A stretch of 64,000 nucleotides of DNA from JAJDTQ01 sp963422385. Lineage in GTDB: Bacteria > Desulfobacterota > Binatia > UBA9968 > JAJDTQ01. The first letter of the stretch is position 1; every line of letters begins with the position of its first letter. Under the pieces are notes generated by a model. That model was not told the DNA's origin. It did not search any database and saw only the letters and a list, made by a program, of their open reading frames with translations. Positions 24,411 to 33,766 of the stretch are shown here, in pieces. Location of the stretch: positions 1,860,001-1,924,000 of the forward strand of contig OY729432.1 in NCBI GenBank assembly GCA_963422385.1. Direction: 5' to 3'. The translations under genes and the position numbers were made by a program.

Positions 24411-26270
24411 TCATTCGGCGTGACCGTTGTGGGTAGGCGTGTCGGACCGCTGGGCGGTGGTCATGAATAGTGGCGTTCGCGATGTGTCCCCGTTAATCAG
24501 CGCACGGATCTCATCCAGGTCCGCAATAAACATGTCCGCGTTGACACGGCAGTAGCGCCAGCAACTAAACTCGGGAGCCCTGCGAATCGCTGCCACCGCT
24601 CTTTGCGACTCGTCGGCATACCGGGTAGCTTCGGTTGTGTTGCCCGTGGCCCAGTAGGCGATCGCCATACACTGGAAGTAATTCGGTTCTTTCTCCGTCC
24701 GCACTCCTGACTGGTCGAGTTCAACAACTCGCAAGAATGGCGAAGGTGCCACAGTTCCGGTATTACCCCATATCGCCATGCCGTAGTTGAAAGCGTCGCC
24801 GATACCCATCTCGTCGATGCTTTGACCGCCGTCCCGGAATACCCCTACAGCATCGGAGCACCTGCCAGATCCCATATAGGACAGCCCCAAGTCATGCTGT
24901 GCCCGCCTGCGCCGTGTTGCAGGGACGTCGTCGCGATCAATGATACACTGCCATATGGGGACCGCGACGCGCATTTCATCAGGAGAACGATCGAGACTAC
25001 GCGCAAGCCACATCTGCTCATCCAGGTCCAGTGATGTCACTGCAGTGAACCCGGCAATTTTTTCAGGTGGCCACGAGCGAATCCGCGAGATCGCTTCCCT
25101 CACCATTGGTGGAGGAAGTTGATGGGACTCCAACACGCGCAGAGCGTCTTGCTCCGCGCCTTTCGTGTCATTGTTGCGTGCGCGAATGCGAGACCGCTGA
25201 AGGTACGCATCAGGTCCATTATATCCCGCGTCAATCGCCCGTAAGACCAACGATGCGGCCCTTTCCGGTTGGCTGTCATGTTCCCAGAACTCTCCAAGGC
25301 GGTACAATACCTCGCCGTCGTCCGGGTGAGCCTGCTCGATCTTCTGCAGCCTGTAATCTCTTGTCTGTGTGGACTCATCGCGCATCCCACGCCAGCGTCT
25401 GCCCGCCCGACGGATATAGTCCAGTGCACCGTCGCGGTCAGCCCAATTGCGTCCAGAGATTTCTCGGACGAGCTCTTTGTATTCTCGTGCCAGCCGGCTT
25501 CGCGGACGATCCTTTGTAAACACGACTTGGTTCAGCAATGAAAGACTGTCGTATCGGTGCACGATCATCGGCTCGCGTCCGAATTCAAGCTGTACCTGAA
25601 ACGCCATGATCTTGCGGTCGAGGATACGGTCCTCGTCGTCGAGATCCGGCACGTTGGACATGACGAAGTGGAGTTCGATGGTTTTGTTGCGCGGTTCGGC
25701 GGCTTCGGCTCGAATATCCCGGACAACCTGTGTCAGGCCGCGTAAGTTCTGTTCGTTTGGGAAGAACAGGATCACCACCGCATCGGGAAGCTGACGGGTG
25801 CAAATGCCGCAGGTGTCGGTGTGCCCCGTGCGCGAATCGACCAGGACATAGTCGGGTTCGATGAGATGGTTCCATTGCTCCTTGAGATCTTCGAATAACA
25901 GATAGCCGTCATGCTCGTCGTAAAGCGCTCCCCAGTCGATCTGATTGAAATTGGCAGCGTAGGTATCGGGTCTGCCTGACGGCATGATCCAAAGCCCGCC
26001 GCCCTTTCGGCCGATGTCTGCGGCCTTACTGATGAATTGGCCTGCGTCCGGCGCTTGTCTGGAGGCCAAATAGTCGCTGACGAAGTCGATGATCCCGGGG
26101 ACTTGTTCACGCGGCTGCACGACCTTGAAAGTATCGAGCCCCGGCGCCTCCAGGTCGAAATCCACCGCGAGCACGCGGCGTCCCCTGTTGGCGAGCTCGA
26201 CGGCCACATTGACCAAGGCCATCGTGCGACCGACACCTCCCTTGAATGAGTAGAAGGTCGCTACGTACAT
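24411..26270 (-). CDS. KGGVGRT-type ParA/MinD-like ATPase with C-terminal TPR region
   Basis: A 619-residue protein. Residues 1-300 form a SIMIBI-class ATPase: deviant Walker A FKGGVGRT at 9-16, the A' motif VLAVDFDLEAPGLDTF near 40, DYVLVDSRTG near 130 and VILFFPNEQNLRGL. The GRT ending replaces the usual GKT. The remainder is helical with tetratricopeptide-like units (GEVLYRLGEFWEHDSQPERAASLVLRAIDAG and later). ATG 26270 begins 5 nt after the upstream antitoxin-like stop; in-frame upstream codons overlap that gene. Such ATPases accompany signalling or defence modules in other bacteria, so a regulatory role with the upstream toxin-antitoxin pair is inferred. Confidence 0.8.
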   Translation of the reverse strand: MYVATFYSFKGGVGRTMALVNVAVELANRGRRVLAVDFDLEAPGLDTFKVVQPREQVPGIIDFVSDYLASRQAPDAGQFISKAADIGRKGGGLWIMPSGRPDTYAANFNQIDWGALYDEHDGYLLFEDLKEQWNHLIEPDYVLVDSRTGHTDTCGICTRQLPDAVVILFFPNEQNLRGLTQVVRDIRAEAAEPRNKTIELHFVMSNVPDLDDEDRILDRKIMAFQVQLEFGREPMIVHRYDSLSLLNQVVFTKDRPRSRLAREYKELVREISGRNWADRDGALDYIRRAGRRWRGMRDESTQTRDYRLQKIEQAHPDDGEVLYRLGEFWEHDSQPERAASLVLRAIDAGYNGPDAYLQRSRIRARNNDTKGAEQDALRVLESHQLPPPMVREAISRIRSWPPEKIAGFTAVTSLDLDEQMWLARSLDRSPDEMRVAVPIWQCIIDRDDVPATRRRRAQHDLGLSYMGSGRCSDAVGVFRDGGQSIDEMGIGDAFNYGMAIWGNTGTVAPSPFLRVVELDQSGVRTEKEPNYFQCMAIAYWATGNTTEATRYADESQRAVAAIRRAPEFSCWRYCRVNADMFIADLDEIRALINGDTSRTPLFMTTAQRSDTPTHNGHAE

Positions 26271-26274
26271 GGCG

Positions 26275-26835
26275 TCATGCAGCCGGCCGCAACCGGAAAT
26301 GCTTCTGTTCCTTGAGTTTATCGTCGTTGACTTCCAGCGTCCGAAAACGCTTTTCGCCAGCGTTCCACGGTGACCGTAGGGACGGTCCTCCCGCCACGGA
26401 GTCCTTGAGATGCTGCATAATTCCGGGGAGAACAAGTAGCCGAAGGTACTTGTCGTATGCCTGCGTTTGGATCGTGAGTCCGTTCTCCCATCGATTCAAC
26501 GAAGCTTCGCCGAGCCCGGTGATTTCAGCGAACCTCGCCCGCGTCATCTGGTGACCCTCTCTGATGCGCCGAATCTCGCCGGGCGACAGCACACCGAAGT
26601 GTTGGCAAATCGCTTCGTGTTTCAGGTCTTCGGCCACTTCGTCCAGATATTCGAAGTCGCAGGGGCCGCAGCGGTGCACCGGCACGTCTACTGTCAACTC
26701 GATAGCGGATTCCCCGGATCCATAGCTAAATGTTTGGCGGTGCAGGGAAGTTGTGACTCTATCGCCACCACATAGGGGACACTCATGCTTCTGCTGTACG
26801 GCCTGAATCTGTGTGGTCGAGCGTCGCGATCCCAT
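26275..26835 (-). CDS. MqsA-like antitoxin / YgiT-type zinc finger with HTH domain
   Basis: A 186-residue protein. The N-terminal zinc finger has CPLCGG and, about 40 residues later, CGPCDF. An XRE-type helix-turn-helix follows: LSPGEIRRIREGHQMTRARFAEITGLGEASLNRWENG. This is the MqsA (YgiT) architecture, in which the HTH binds the operon's own promoter. A 40-residue C-terminal extension goes beyond MqsA length. ATG 26835 lies 11 nt after the stop of the small upstream gene. Order toxin-antitoxin is as in mqsRA. Autoregulation is likely. Confidence 0.8.
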   Translation of the reverse strand: MGSRRSTTQIQAVQQKHECPLCGGDRVTTSLHRQTFSYGSGESAIELTVDVPVHRCGPCDFEYLDEVAEDLKHEAICQHFGVLSPGEIRRIREGHQMTRARFAEITGLGEASLNRWENGLTIQTQAYDKYLRLLVLPGIMQHLKDSVAGGPSLRSPWNAGEKRFRTLEVNDDKLKEQKHFRLRPAA

Positions 26836-26846
26836 CTCCGGTTCCC

Positions 26847-27203
26847 TCAATCTTTCCGTTCTGAGTAGTGAAAGCTGCGGCCGATGATCTTCCCTGATCC
26901 CAATTGGAGCTTGACGTAGAGTTGGGGTTGTCCCGGTGCGAGGTCGATCTTCATGACGTAGCCTGTTGCCCCTGGCGGCTTGTCCAACTGAACTGGCTCC
27001 AAAGGGTAGCCATCTCCAATCCTGGATGCGATCAGCTCCCATGCAGCCGCGTCCGTGAAGTGGGTATCGAGTAGTCCAGCCGGGTTGCGGACTTGCCCTG
27101 GTCGCCAGTCAGTCGGGCGGTCGCGACTAAAGTCGGTGGTGCGGGCGTCCTTTCTCCGGGCAAGAACGACCAACTGGTGTCGGGTCGCCTCGTCTACCTG
27201 CAA
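26847..27203 (-). CDS. Small protein, candidate toxin partner of the MqsA-like antitoxin
   Basis: A 118-residue protein directly upstream of the antitoxin gene. The C-terminal half, TGYVMKIDLAPGQPQLYVKLQLGSGKIIGRSFHYS, has the strand pattern of RelE/MqsR-fold toxins (YVKLQL...SFH), but I cannot assign a family. The first half is basic and includes DAAAWELIASRIGDGYPLE. The frame has only a TTG (27203) as plausible start, 4-5 nt after the predicted transcription start; upstream ATG codons are absent. Its function as a toxin rests on position and size. Confidence 0.6.
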   Translation of the reverse strand: MQVDEATRHQLVVLARRKDARTTDFSRDRPTDWRPGQVRNPAGLLDTHFTDAAAWELIASRIGDGYPLEPVQLDKPPGATGYVMKIDLAPGQPQLYVKLQLGSGKIIGRSFHYSERKD

Positions 27204-27213
27204 TAGCGGCTCC

Positions 27214-27243
27214 AGTGTAGCAGTAGTGGAGCATCAAGTGCAA
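27214..27243 (-). promoter_or_regulatory. Predicted promoter of the toxin-antitoxin-ATPase operon
   Basis: On the complement TTGCAC (27243-27238) and TACACT (27219-27214) are 18 nt apart. The start of transcription would be about 27207, a few bases from the TTG start, so the message may be nearly leaderless. The rest of the gap to 27499 holds nothing else that I can identify. Confidence 0.45.
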
Positions 27244-27499
27244 TCATATGACTGACAGAAGGCCCGTCAGGTCCTGTTGGACCTCATTTGATTGCCATTC
27301 CAATGTTCGAAATAATCCTGTACGTCCTTACGCCGTTGTTTTGGAATTTCCACCAAGACCGCGTTGGAATCGCGTTACAAAGCATGTAAGGTTTGACTCC
27401 CATGGAGCCGTGCGTTATCAACGGCCTTTGTTGCTCGCTCGAGGCTTTGTCGCGGAGTCGAGCCCGGGCCGCGACTGCTGCTCCGAGACCACCGGTACC

Positions 27500-28402
27500 A
27501 TGTATCCCGCCGCCTTCGACTACACTGTCGCCGAATCCGTAGACCAGACCATCGACCTTCTCCAAAGTTCGGGAGAGGGGGCGAAGCTGCTGTCCGGCGG
27601 ACAGAGCCTCGTGCCGCTCATGAAGCTGCGGCTGGTTCGGCCGACCCGCGTCATCGACATCGGGCGCATTTCCGGGCTCTCGGACGTGCGTGAAGACGAG
27701 CCGGCGGGCCTCCTGCGCATCGGCGCCCTGGCCACCCACGCGCGAGTGGGTGCGTCTCCCATCGTTCGAGAAAAGCTGGGCTTGATGGCGGAAGCCGCGG
27801 GAGTCATCGGCGATGCCCAGGTGAGGGGTTGGGGGACTTTGGGCGGGGCGCTGGCCGAAGCCGATCCGGCGGGGGACTGGGGACCCGTGGTGCAGGCGCT
27901 GGAGGGGCGGGTGGAGTGCACCGGGCCCGCCGGGACCCGTGTGGTGGACGCGGCATCGTTCTTCGTTGACGCTTATACGACGGTGCTGGCGGACGACGAG
28001 CTGATCACCGAAGTGCAGGTGCCGGTGCCCGGGCCGGGCAGCGCCGGGGCCTATCTCAAGATGGAGCGCCGGGCCGGCGATTTCGCGGTGGCCAGCGTGG
28101 CGGTGCAGCTTGACCTGGATGAAGCCGGGCGTTGCCGCAAGGCCGGGTTGGCCTTGGGGGCCGCCGGGCTCACCCCCATCAAGGCGGCCGCGGCCGAAGA
28201 TGCCCTTGGCGGCCAGGAGATGGCCCCGGAGGTGGTGGACGCCGCGGCACGGCTCGTAGTCGAAGCGGCCAGTCCGCTGGCCGACGTGCGCGGCTCAAGC
28301 GACTACAAGAGAGCCGTGTGCGGAGCCTTGTTCAAGAAGGCCGTGGATATCGCCCTGCGGCGGCATCGGGGTGAACCCGTGAAGGGCGGTCATGTCCGAT
28401 AG
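27500..28402 (+). CDS. Xanthine dehydrogenase/CO dehydrogenase family FAD-binding subunit (CoxM-type)
   Basis: FAD subunit of a molybdenum hydroxylase, 300 residues. FAD-binding motifs are AKLLSGGQSLVPLMKLR at residues 33-49 and TLGGALAEADPAGDW near residue 113. The C-terminal domain has YLKMERRAGDFAVASVAV. ATG 27500 is chosen because the conserved YPAAFDYTVAESVDQ begins there. Its 3' end overlaps the iron-sulfur subunit gene by 11 nt. With the next two genes it would form an (LMS)2 enzyme transferring electrons from the molybdenum site via 2Fe-2S clusters to FAD. Confidence 0.9.
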   Translation: MYPAAFDYTVAESVDQTIDLLQSSGEGAKLLSGGQSLVPLMKLRLVRPTRVIDIGRISGLSDVREDEPAGLLRIGALATHARVGASPIVREKLGLMAEAAGVIGDAQVRGWGTLGGALAEADPAGDWGPVVQALEGRVECTGPAGTRVVDAASFFVDAYTTVLADDELITEVQVPVPGPGSAGAYLKMERRAGDFAVASVAVQLDLDEAGRCRKAGLALGAAGLTPIKAAAAEDALGGQEMAPEVVDAAARLVVEAASPLADVRGSSDYKRAVCGALFKKAVDIALRRHRGEPVKGGHVR

Positions 28403-28877
28403 CGTGAAGATCGACATCACCATCAACGGCGTCCGGCACCAGGGCGAGGCTCCGCCGCGCATGCTGCTGGTGGACTATATCCGGGACGTGGTCGGCCTCA
28501 AGGGCACCCGCTACGGCTGCGACACCAGCAACTGCGGCTCGTGTACGGTCGTCATGGACGGCAAGGGCGCCAAGTCCTGCACCTTTCTGGCGGTGCAGGC
28601 CCACGGGCGCGAGCTCACCACCATCGAGGGGGTCGCGGACGGCGGCGAGCTGCATCCCGTGCAGGCCGCGTTCCAGGAGGCCCACGCGCTTCAGTGCGGT
28701 TTCTGCACTTCCGGCATGGTGATGTCCGCTTATGCGCTGCTATCACAGAACCCCGAACCGTCTCCGGACGAGATTCGAGAGGGTATCATCGGGAATCTCT
28801 GCCGCTGCACCGGATACGTGCCCGTGATCGAGGCGGTGGAGTCGGCGGCCCGCCGGCTGAAGGAGGGGACCCCATGA
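28392..28877 (+). CDS. (2Fe-2S)-binding subunit of molybdenum hydroxylase (CoxS-type)
   Basis: A 161-residue protein with both clusters of the family: the plant-ferredoxin-type motif RYGCDTSNCGSCTVVMDG near residue 40 and the all-helical domain with QCGFCTSGM and NLCRCTGY near residues 100 and 140. It overlaps the FAD subunit at its 5' end and the large subunit at its 3' end (ATGA), so translation is coupled. Confidence 0.94.
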   Translation: MSDSVKIDITINGVRHQGEAPPRMLLVDYIRDVVGLKGTRYGCDTSNCGSCTVVMDGKGAKSCTFLAVQAHGRELTTIEGVADGGELHPVQAAFQEAHALQCGFCTSGMVMSAYALLSQNPEPSPDEIREGIIGNLCRCTGYVPVIEAVESAARRLKEGTP

Positions 28878-31291
28878 GCGCCGCGCCGCGCCAACCCCTG
28901 GTGGGCACTCCGGTCTTGCGCAAGGAAGACCCGGATATTCTACGGGGGCAGGCCCGCTACACCTTCGACGTCGACCTGCCGGAGATGCTGCACGTGGCGG
29001 TGTACCGAAGTCCCGCCGCCCACGCGAGGATCCGGAAGGTGGACCTCTCCAAGGCGTTGGAGCTGCCCGGCGTGGTGGCCGGGTTGACCGGCGAGCAGGT
29101 ACGGCAGCTCGGTTACGTCAACCCTCTGTCGCCTTTCCCGTTCCAGAGCCGGGATCCGTTCCGGCGCGGCAACCCCACCATCAAATTTTTCGATCACTAC
29201 TGTCTGGCATGGGACAAGGTGCGGTTCGTGGGCGAGCCCGTGGCAGCGGTGGCGGCCACGGACCGTTACGTGGCAGAGGACGCCCTGGACCTGGTGGAGG
29301 TGGAGCTCGACCCGTTGCCGCCGGTGGTGGACTCCAAAGCGGCGATGGAGCCCGGCTCCGAGCGTCTTTACGAGGACTGGGACGACAACATCATGCTGAC
29401 GTTCCGGGTGTCCGGCGGTGACGTCGATGCCGCCTTTCGCGAGGCCGACGTCGTCGTCAAGGAGGAGATCCACAGCGGCCGTTTCACCGGCACCCCCATC
29501 GAGACCCGGGCGGTGGTGGCCGACTACGACGCCAGCGGCAAGACGCTGAGCGTGTGGACCACCACTCAGATAGGTCACGCCATCGGTACGCTGATCGAGA
29601 ACACCATCGCGCTCCCGGACCTGAAGGTCCACGTGATGTTCCGGCGCATCGGCGGCGGTTACGGACAGAAGTGGGCCTTCTACCCGGAGGAGATCCTGGT
29701 ACCGCTGCTGTCCATTCTCACGAACCGTCCCATGAAGTGGGTGGAGACCCGGCGCGAGCACATGACTGGCACCATTCACGCCCGCGAGCAGACCCACCAC
29801 GTCGAGGCGGCGGTGCGCCGCGACGGCGCCATCCTCGGCGTGAAGGACAAGATTGTGGCCAACATCGGCGCGGCCTATCCCACCGGGGGCCTGGCGTCCA
29901 TCGTCACCACCGGAATGTTCGTGCCCGGCGCATACCGGATCGCGAACTATGAAGGGCAGGTCCAGGGCGTGGTGACCAACAAGACGCCCTACGGCGCGCA
30001 CCGGGGCTTCGGGAAGTCGGAAGCCTGCTTCGTCATCGAGCGGATGGTGGACCGGATCGCGGCGCGGCTGGAGTTGAATCCGGTGGACGTGCGGCGGCGC
30101 AACTTCATTCCCCCGGACGCCTTTCCCTACCGTTCCGTCACCGGTCCGCGCTACGACAGCGGCCGCTACGGGGAGGCTTTGGACAAGGCGCTGGAACTCG
30201 TAGACTACGACCACTGGCGTAAGGTGCAGAAAGAGCTCGCGGCCGAGGGACGCTACCTGGGCATCGGCACGTGTCTGGTCATCGAGCCGTCGAGCTCCAC
30301 CCGCATGGGCTCCTACAATGCCGGCTACTATAGCGTGCGCATGCGCGTGGATCCCAACGGCAAGGTCTACGTGTTCCCCAGCGGCAGCGACGAGGGCCAG
30401 GGCCACGCTACCTCCATCTCGCAGCTCGTGGGGGACGAGCTGCAGGTCTCGTTCGACGACGTTATGGTGGTGGAAGGAGACAGTCTGGCCTGTCCCTACG
30501 GCTCCGGCTCGTACTCCAGCCGCTTCTCGGTGGTGGGTACCACCGCCGTGACCATGGCCGCGCGAACGCTCAAGGAGAAGATCACCCGGATCGCGTCCGT
30601 GATGCTGCGGCACCCGTTCGGCGGGCTCGATTTCGGCGACGGCCGGGTGTGCGTCGAAGGCCGTCCGGACCAGGCGGTGGCTCTCTCGGACATCGCCCGC
30701 ACCGCCTACTTCTACCCATTCCAGTTGCCCGAAGGCATGGATCCGGGGCTGGAGGTGCTGTACCACTTCCGCGATCCCAACATCGAGTTCGAGGCGGACG
30801 AGCGCGGGCGGGTGGCGATGTTCAGCAGCTTCCCCTACGACGCCGAGGCGGCGGTGGTGGAGGTGGACCGCGACACCGGCCTGCTCAAGATACGGAAGTT
30901 CGTCTCCGTCCATGACTGCGGCAACCTGCTCAACCCGCTCATCGTGAGGGGTCAGCACGTGGGCGCCCTGGCCCACGGCTTCGGCGGCGCGCTCTACGAG
31001 GAACTGCCGTACACCGAGGATGGCCAGCCCATGGCGGCGAGCTTCAAGGACTATTTTCTACCCACGGCCATGGAAATGCCCGAGATGGTGCTGGATCACA
31101 TCGAGACGCCAAACCCGTTCACGCCCGGGGGCTTCAAGGGCGCCGGGGAGACCGGCACGGTGGGACCGCCGGCAGTGCTGGCCAATGCCGTGGAGGACGC
31201 GCTCAAGCCCTTGGGCATCGCCATCCGCCGCTTGCCGCTCACGCCGCATTATCTGTGGTCGCTCATCCGGGAGGCCAAGGGCAACCGGTAG
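28874..31291 (+). CDS. Molybdopterin-binding large subunit, xanthine dehydrogenase/CO dehydrogenase family (CoxL-type)
   Basis: An 805-residue catalytic subunit. It opens VGTPVLRKEDPDILRGQARYTFDVDLPEMLHVAVYRSP. Cofactor and active-site blocks: RRIGGGYGQKW near residue 257, PYGAHRGFGKSEA near residue 372, and GGFKGAGETGTVGPPAVLANAV near residue 752 with the conserved base Glu. The AYXCSFR loop of true CO dehydrogenase is not seen, so this is an aldehyde/aromatic-type hydroxylase, not form I CODH. The natural substrate is unknown. ATG 28874 overlaps the upstream stop. Confidence 0.92.
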   Translation: MSAAPRQPLVGTPVLRKEDPDILRGQARYTFDVDLPEMLHVAVYRSPAAHARIRKVDLSKALELPGVVAGLTGEQVRQLGYVNPLSPFPFQSRDPFRRGNPTIKFFDHYCLAWDKVRFVGEPVAAVAATDRYVAEDALDLVEVELDPLPPVVDSKAAMEPGSERLYEDWDDNIMLTFRVSGGDVDAAFREADVVVKEEIHSGRFTGTPIETRAVVADYDASGKTLSVWTTTQIGHAIGTLIENTIALPDLKVHVMFRRIGGGYGQKWAFYPEEILVPLLSILTNRPMKWVETRREHMTGTIHAREQTHHVEAAVRRDGAILGVKDKIVANIGAAYPTGGLASIVTTGMFVPGAYRIANYEGQVQGVVTNKTPYGAHRGFGKSEACFVIERMVDRIAARLELNPVDVRRRNFIPPDAFPYRSVTGPRYDSGRYGEALDKALELVDYDHWRKVQKELAAEGRYLGIGTCLVIEPSSSTRMGSYNAGYYSVRMRVDPNGKVYVFPSGSDEGQGHATSISQLVGDELQVSFDDVMVVEGDSLACPYGSGSYSSRFSVVGTTAVTMAARTLKEKITRIASVMLRHPFGGLDFGDGRVCVEGRPDQAVALSDIARTAYFYPFQLPEGMDPGLEVLYHFRDPNIEFEADERGRVAMFSSFPYDAEAAVVEVDRDTGLLKIRKFVSVHDCGNLLNPLIVRGQHVGALAHGFGGALYEELPYTEDGQPMAASFKDYFLPTAMEMPEMVLDHIETPNPFTPGGFKGAGETGTVGPPAVLANAVEDALKPLGIAIRRLPLTPHYLWSLIREAKGNR

Positions 31292-31364
31292 GAGATGCCG
31301 GAGGCGTGGGGAGGGCGTGGCAGGCTATGGCGGAACGGGCGCCGCGAGGAAAGGAAGACGCCAA

Positions 31365-32087
31365 ATGTCCGACAAGGTGCTTCTCGAGAAAGCGGGCGAG
31401 GTCGCGAGCCTCACGCTGAACCGTCCGGAGAAAGGGAATGCCGTCGACTCCGAGTTGATGACTTCGCTTATCGAGAGCCTGACGGAGGCCGCCGCCGACA
31501 AGGCTCTCCGGTTGCTGGTCATCGAGGGCAGCGGAGAGCACTTCTGCTCCGGGCGCGAGCCTGACGTGCCCAAGCCCGAGAACGCCGCCCGGTACGCCGC
31601 AGGTCTCGCCCGCATCGTTCGCGTCAACGAGCTGCTGCAATCATTTCCGGGGATCAGCTTGGCCGTGGTCCGGGGAAAGGCGTTCGGGTTCGGCTGCGGA
31701 CTGGCGGTCCAGAGCGACGTGACCCTTGCCGCCGACGATGCGAGGTTCGCGTTTCCCGAGATCAACGCCGGGTTCCCGCCCACCATCGTCATGTCCTACC
31801 TGAGCCGCTGGATCCACCGGAAGAAGGCCCTGGAGCTGGTCATGACCGGAGGCGAGATCAGCGCCCGGGAAGCCGAGCGGCAGGGTCTGGTGAACCGGGT
31901 GGTGCCGCCGGATCAGTTGGCCGACGAGAAGAGGTGCTGGATGGAAACGCTGGCGGGCCGCGACCTCGATGGGCTGCAGGCTGCCAAGGCGTTCTTCAGG
32001 GACACTGCCGAGTGGTCCGCAGAGGCGGCGGCGCAGTACGGGGTTACGCGATTGGCGAATTTTCTCGCGAGCCGGGAGAAGGACTAG
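31365..32087 (+). CDS. Enoyl-CoA hydratase/isomerase family protein
   Basis: Crotonase-fold protein of 240 residues: VASLTLNRPEKGNAVDSELM at residues 12-31, the first oxyanion-hole strand EHFCSGREPDVP near residue 58, and the second in VRGKAFGFGCGLAVQSDVTLAADDARFAFPEINAGFPP. The usual AGADL reads CSGREPD. One catalytic Glu is present in FPEINAG. ATG 31365 lies 73 nt after the molybdenum-hydroxylase genes, so it probably belongs to the same pathway. Its stop abuts the end of the IS5-family remnant. Confidence 0.87.
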   Translation: MSDKVLLEKAGEVASLTLNRPEKGNAVDSELMTSLIESLTEAAADKALRLLVIEGSGEHFCSGREPDVPKPENAARYAAGLARIVRVNELLQSFPGISLAVVRGKAFGFGCGLAVQSDVTLAADDARFAFPEINAGFPPTIVMSYLSRWIHRKKALELVMTGGEISAREAERQGLVNRVVPPDQLADEKRCWMETLAGRDLDGLQAAKAFFRDTAEWSAEAAAQYGVTRLANFLASREKD

Positions 32088-32590
32088 GGCCTGATAACAC
32101 CAGCGTAAAGCCTCGAAGATGAGGGAGAAGAGGATGAAGCCGGGGAAGATGAGATCGAGCTTGTCGAAGCGGGAGAAGATTCGCCGGAATCCCTTGAGAC
32201 GACGAAACAACCTTTCGATTTCGTTGCGTCGCTTGTACATGTGGCGATGATACTTCCAAGGATGGACTCGGGTGGCCAACGGCGGCGCCACGGGTGTGAA
32301 CCCCAGAGCCAGGGCCAACGGGGGGTGTCTCGTTACCTTCATGCGCCCGGTCCATGACGAGGGAGGGATTGTCGTGCTGCTGACCAAGGCGATTCAGCGG
32401 CTTGCGTCCTTCCGGAGCGTCGTGGGCCTGTCCTGGGGAAAGCGAGAAGGTGATGGCTGTTCGAGCATCCGCGGCAACCCCATGAATCTTGGTGGTCCAG
32501 CCGCCGCGGGATTGGCCGATGGCTTGAGGGCCGTTCCTTTGAGTGCTCCCGCCCCGTCAGGATGCACCTTGAGCAGGCAGTAGGCGTGCG
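32088..32590 (-). mobile_element. IS5-family transposase remnant (frameshifted, 5'-truncated)
   Basis: Reading the complement across two frames gives the C-terminal part of an IS5-family DDE transposase: KVHPDGAGALKGTA, then in another frame TKIHGVAADARTAITFSLSPGQ and DAPEGRKPLNRL, then back to ALALGFTPVAPPLATRVHPW and YKRRNEIERLFRRLKGFRR with FSRFDKLDLIF. The first hundred residues are missing and at least two frameshifts are present. It ends against the enoyl-CoA hydratase stop codon and its other end lies just before the DUF262 operon, marking the left side of the accessory island. Confidence 0.85.
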
Positions 32591-32656
32591 GTGCCGGGGA
32601 ATAGGAATCTGGCGGCCTCACAGACCGGAATGCAGAAGAATCGGAGCTACGACATC

Positions 32657-33766
32657 ATGGTAACTGATCAATCCGGCCATCCGGAAGATACAGAAGAAAT
32701 TGAAGGGCTGGACTCCGAAGGGAGATCGTGGGGCGACTACCCTCTGGACGAGATGCTGATCCGGTCGGAAAACCGGACCATCACCGATGTCATTCGGCGG
32801 ATCCGCCAAGGCCGCTATGTGATGGATCCCGACTTCCAGCGGGACTTCATCTGGCCGGAGGACAAACAGAGCAAGCTGATCGAGTCCGTGATCATGCGGA
32901 TTCCCCTGCCGGTGTTCTATCTGGCCGAGGACGATGAGGGGCGGATGGTGGTCGTGGACGGTCTTCAGCGCCTGTCCACGTTCGATCGGTTCGTCAAGGA
33001 CGAGTTGAAGCTGCGGCTCCCGGACCGAAGCGATCTGAATGGAAAGTCGTTCTCGGATCTGTCTGCGAAGTACCAGAATCGTGTCGAGGACTGCAACCTC
33101 ATCTTCTACGTGATCGACTCGAAGGTGCCGGAGCGCGCCCGTCTGGACATCTTCGAGAGGGTGAATGGCGGTGTGCCGCTGACCAGACAGCAGATGCGCA
33201 ACAGCCTGTACATGGGCAAGGCGACGCTTTTTCTGAAAGAGGAGGCGCAGACCGAAATATTTCAGCAGGCTACCGGAGGAAGCCTCAGCAAGTCGAAGAT
33301 GCGGGATCGGGAGTTCGTCAATCGGTTCTGTGCTTTTCAGATACTAACTGCAGACGGCTATCGTCGAGACGACATGGACGAGTTCTTGGCCGAAAGCCTG
33401 CGGAACATGAACATGCAGTCCGACGACGAGCTGTCCCGGCTGAGAGACGATTTTCGCCGGGGGCTCGACAACAACTACTTGCTCTTCGAACGTCAGGCAT
33501 TCAGAAAACATACTCGGGAACAGGATCGGCGCCACGTGCTGAACGCTTCTCTGTGGGATGTGATGTCCACCGGGCTGTCCCGATACTCCAGAGAGCAGGT
33601 GGAGGCGAAGGCCGATTCCTTCCGGGAGGCGTTCCATGCGCTCCTGGGAGATGAGGAATTCCATGCCGCGATCTCCTACGGTCCGAACGACCCGCGCAAG
33701 GTGCGGCACAGGTTCGAGGCCGCAGGCAACATGATCAAGGAGATTCTGGGTGCTCCGACAGATTGA
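32657..33766 (+). CDS. DUF262 (ParB-like nuclease fold) protein of a predicted defence operon
   Basis: A 369-residue protein. It has the DUF262 signature: RQGRYVMDPDFQRDFIWPEDKQSKLIESVIMRIPLPVFYL and VVDGLQRLSTF, the latter matching the DGQQR NTPase/nuclease motif, followed by IFERVNGGVPLTRQQMRNSLYMG. No DUF1524 HNH domain follows, unlike GmrSD. ATG 32657 has GGAG 10 nt upstream; ATG 32630 and GTG 32591 in frame are alternatives. It overlaps the next gene by 17 nt. The codon choice and GC content look lower than in the flanking housekeeping genes, consistent with transfer. Confidence 0.85.
   Translation: MVTDQSGHPEDTEEIEGLDSEGRSWGDYPLDEMLIRSENRTITDVIRRIRQGRYVMDPDFQRDFIWPEDKQSKLIESVIMRIPLPVFYLAEDDEGRMVVVDGLQRLSTFDRFVKDELKLRLPDRSDLNGKSFSDLSAKYQNRVEDCNLIFYVIDSKVPERARLDIFERVNGGVPLTRQQMRNSLYMGKATLFLKEEAQTEIFQQATGGSLSKSKMRDREFVNRFCAFQILTADGYRRDDMDEFLAESLRNMNMQSDDELSRLRDDFRRGLDNNYLLFERQAFRKHTREQDRRHVLNASLWDVMSTGLSRYSREQVEAKADSFREAFHALLGDEEFHAAISYGPNDPRKVRHRFEAAGNMIKEILGAPTD

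Noticed and set aside
28940..30976. A 678-codon open frame antisense to the molybdenum hydroxylase large subunit
   Set aside because: Low-complexity His/Val/Arg-rich translation typical of antisense frames in GC-rich genes; the sense gene is certain.
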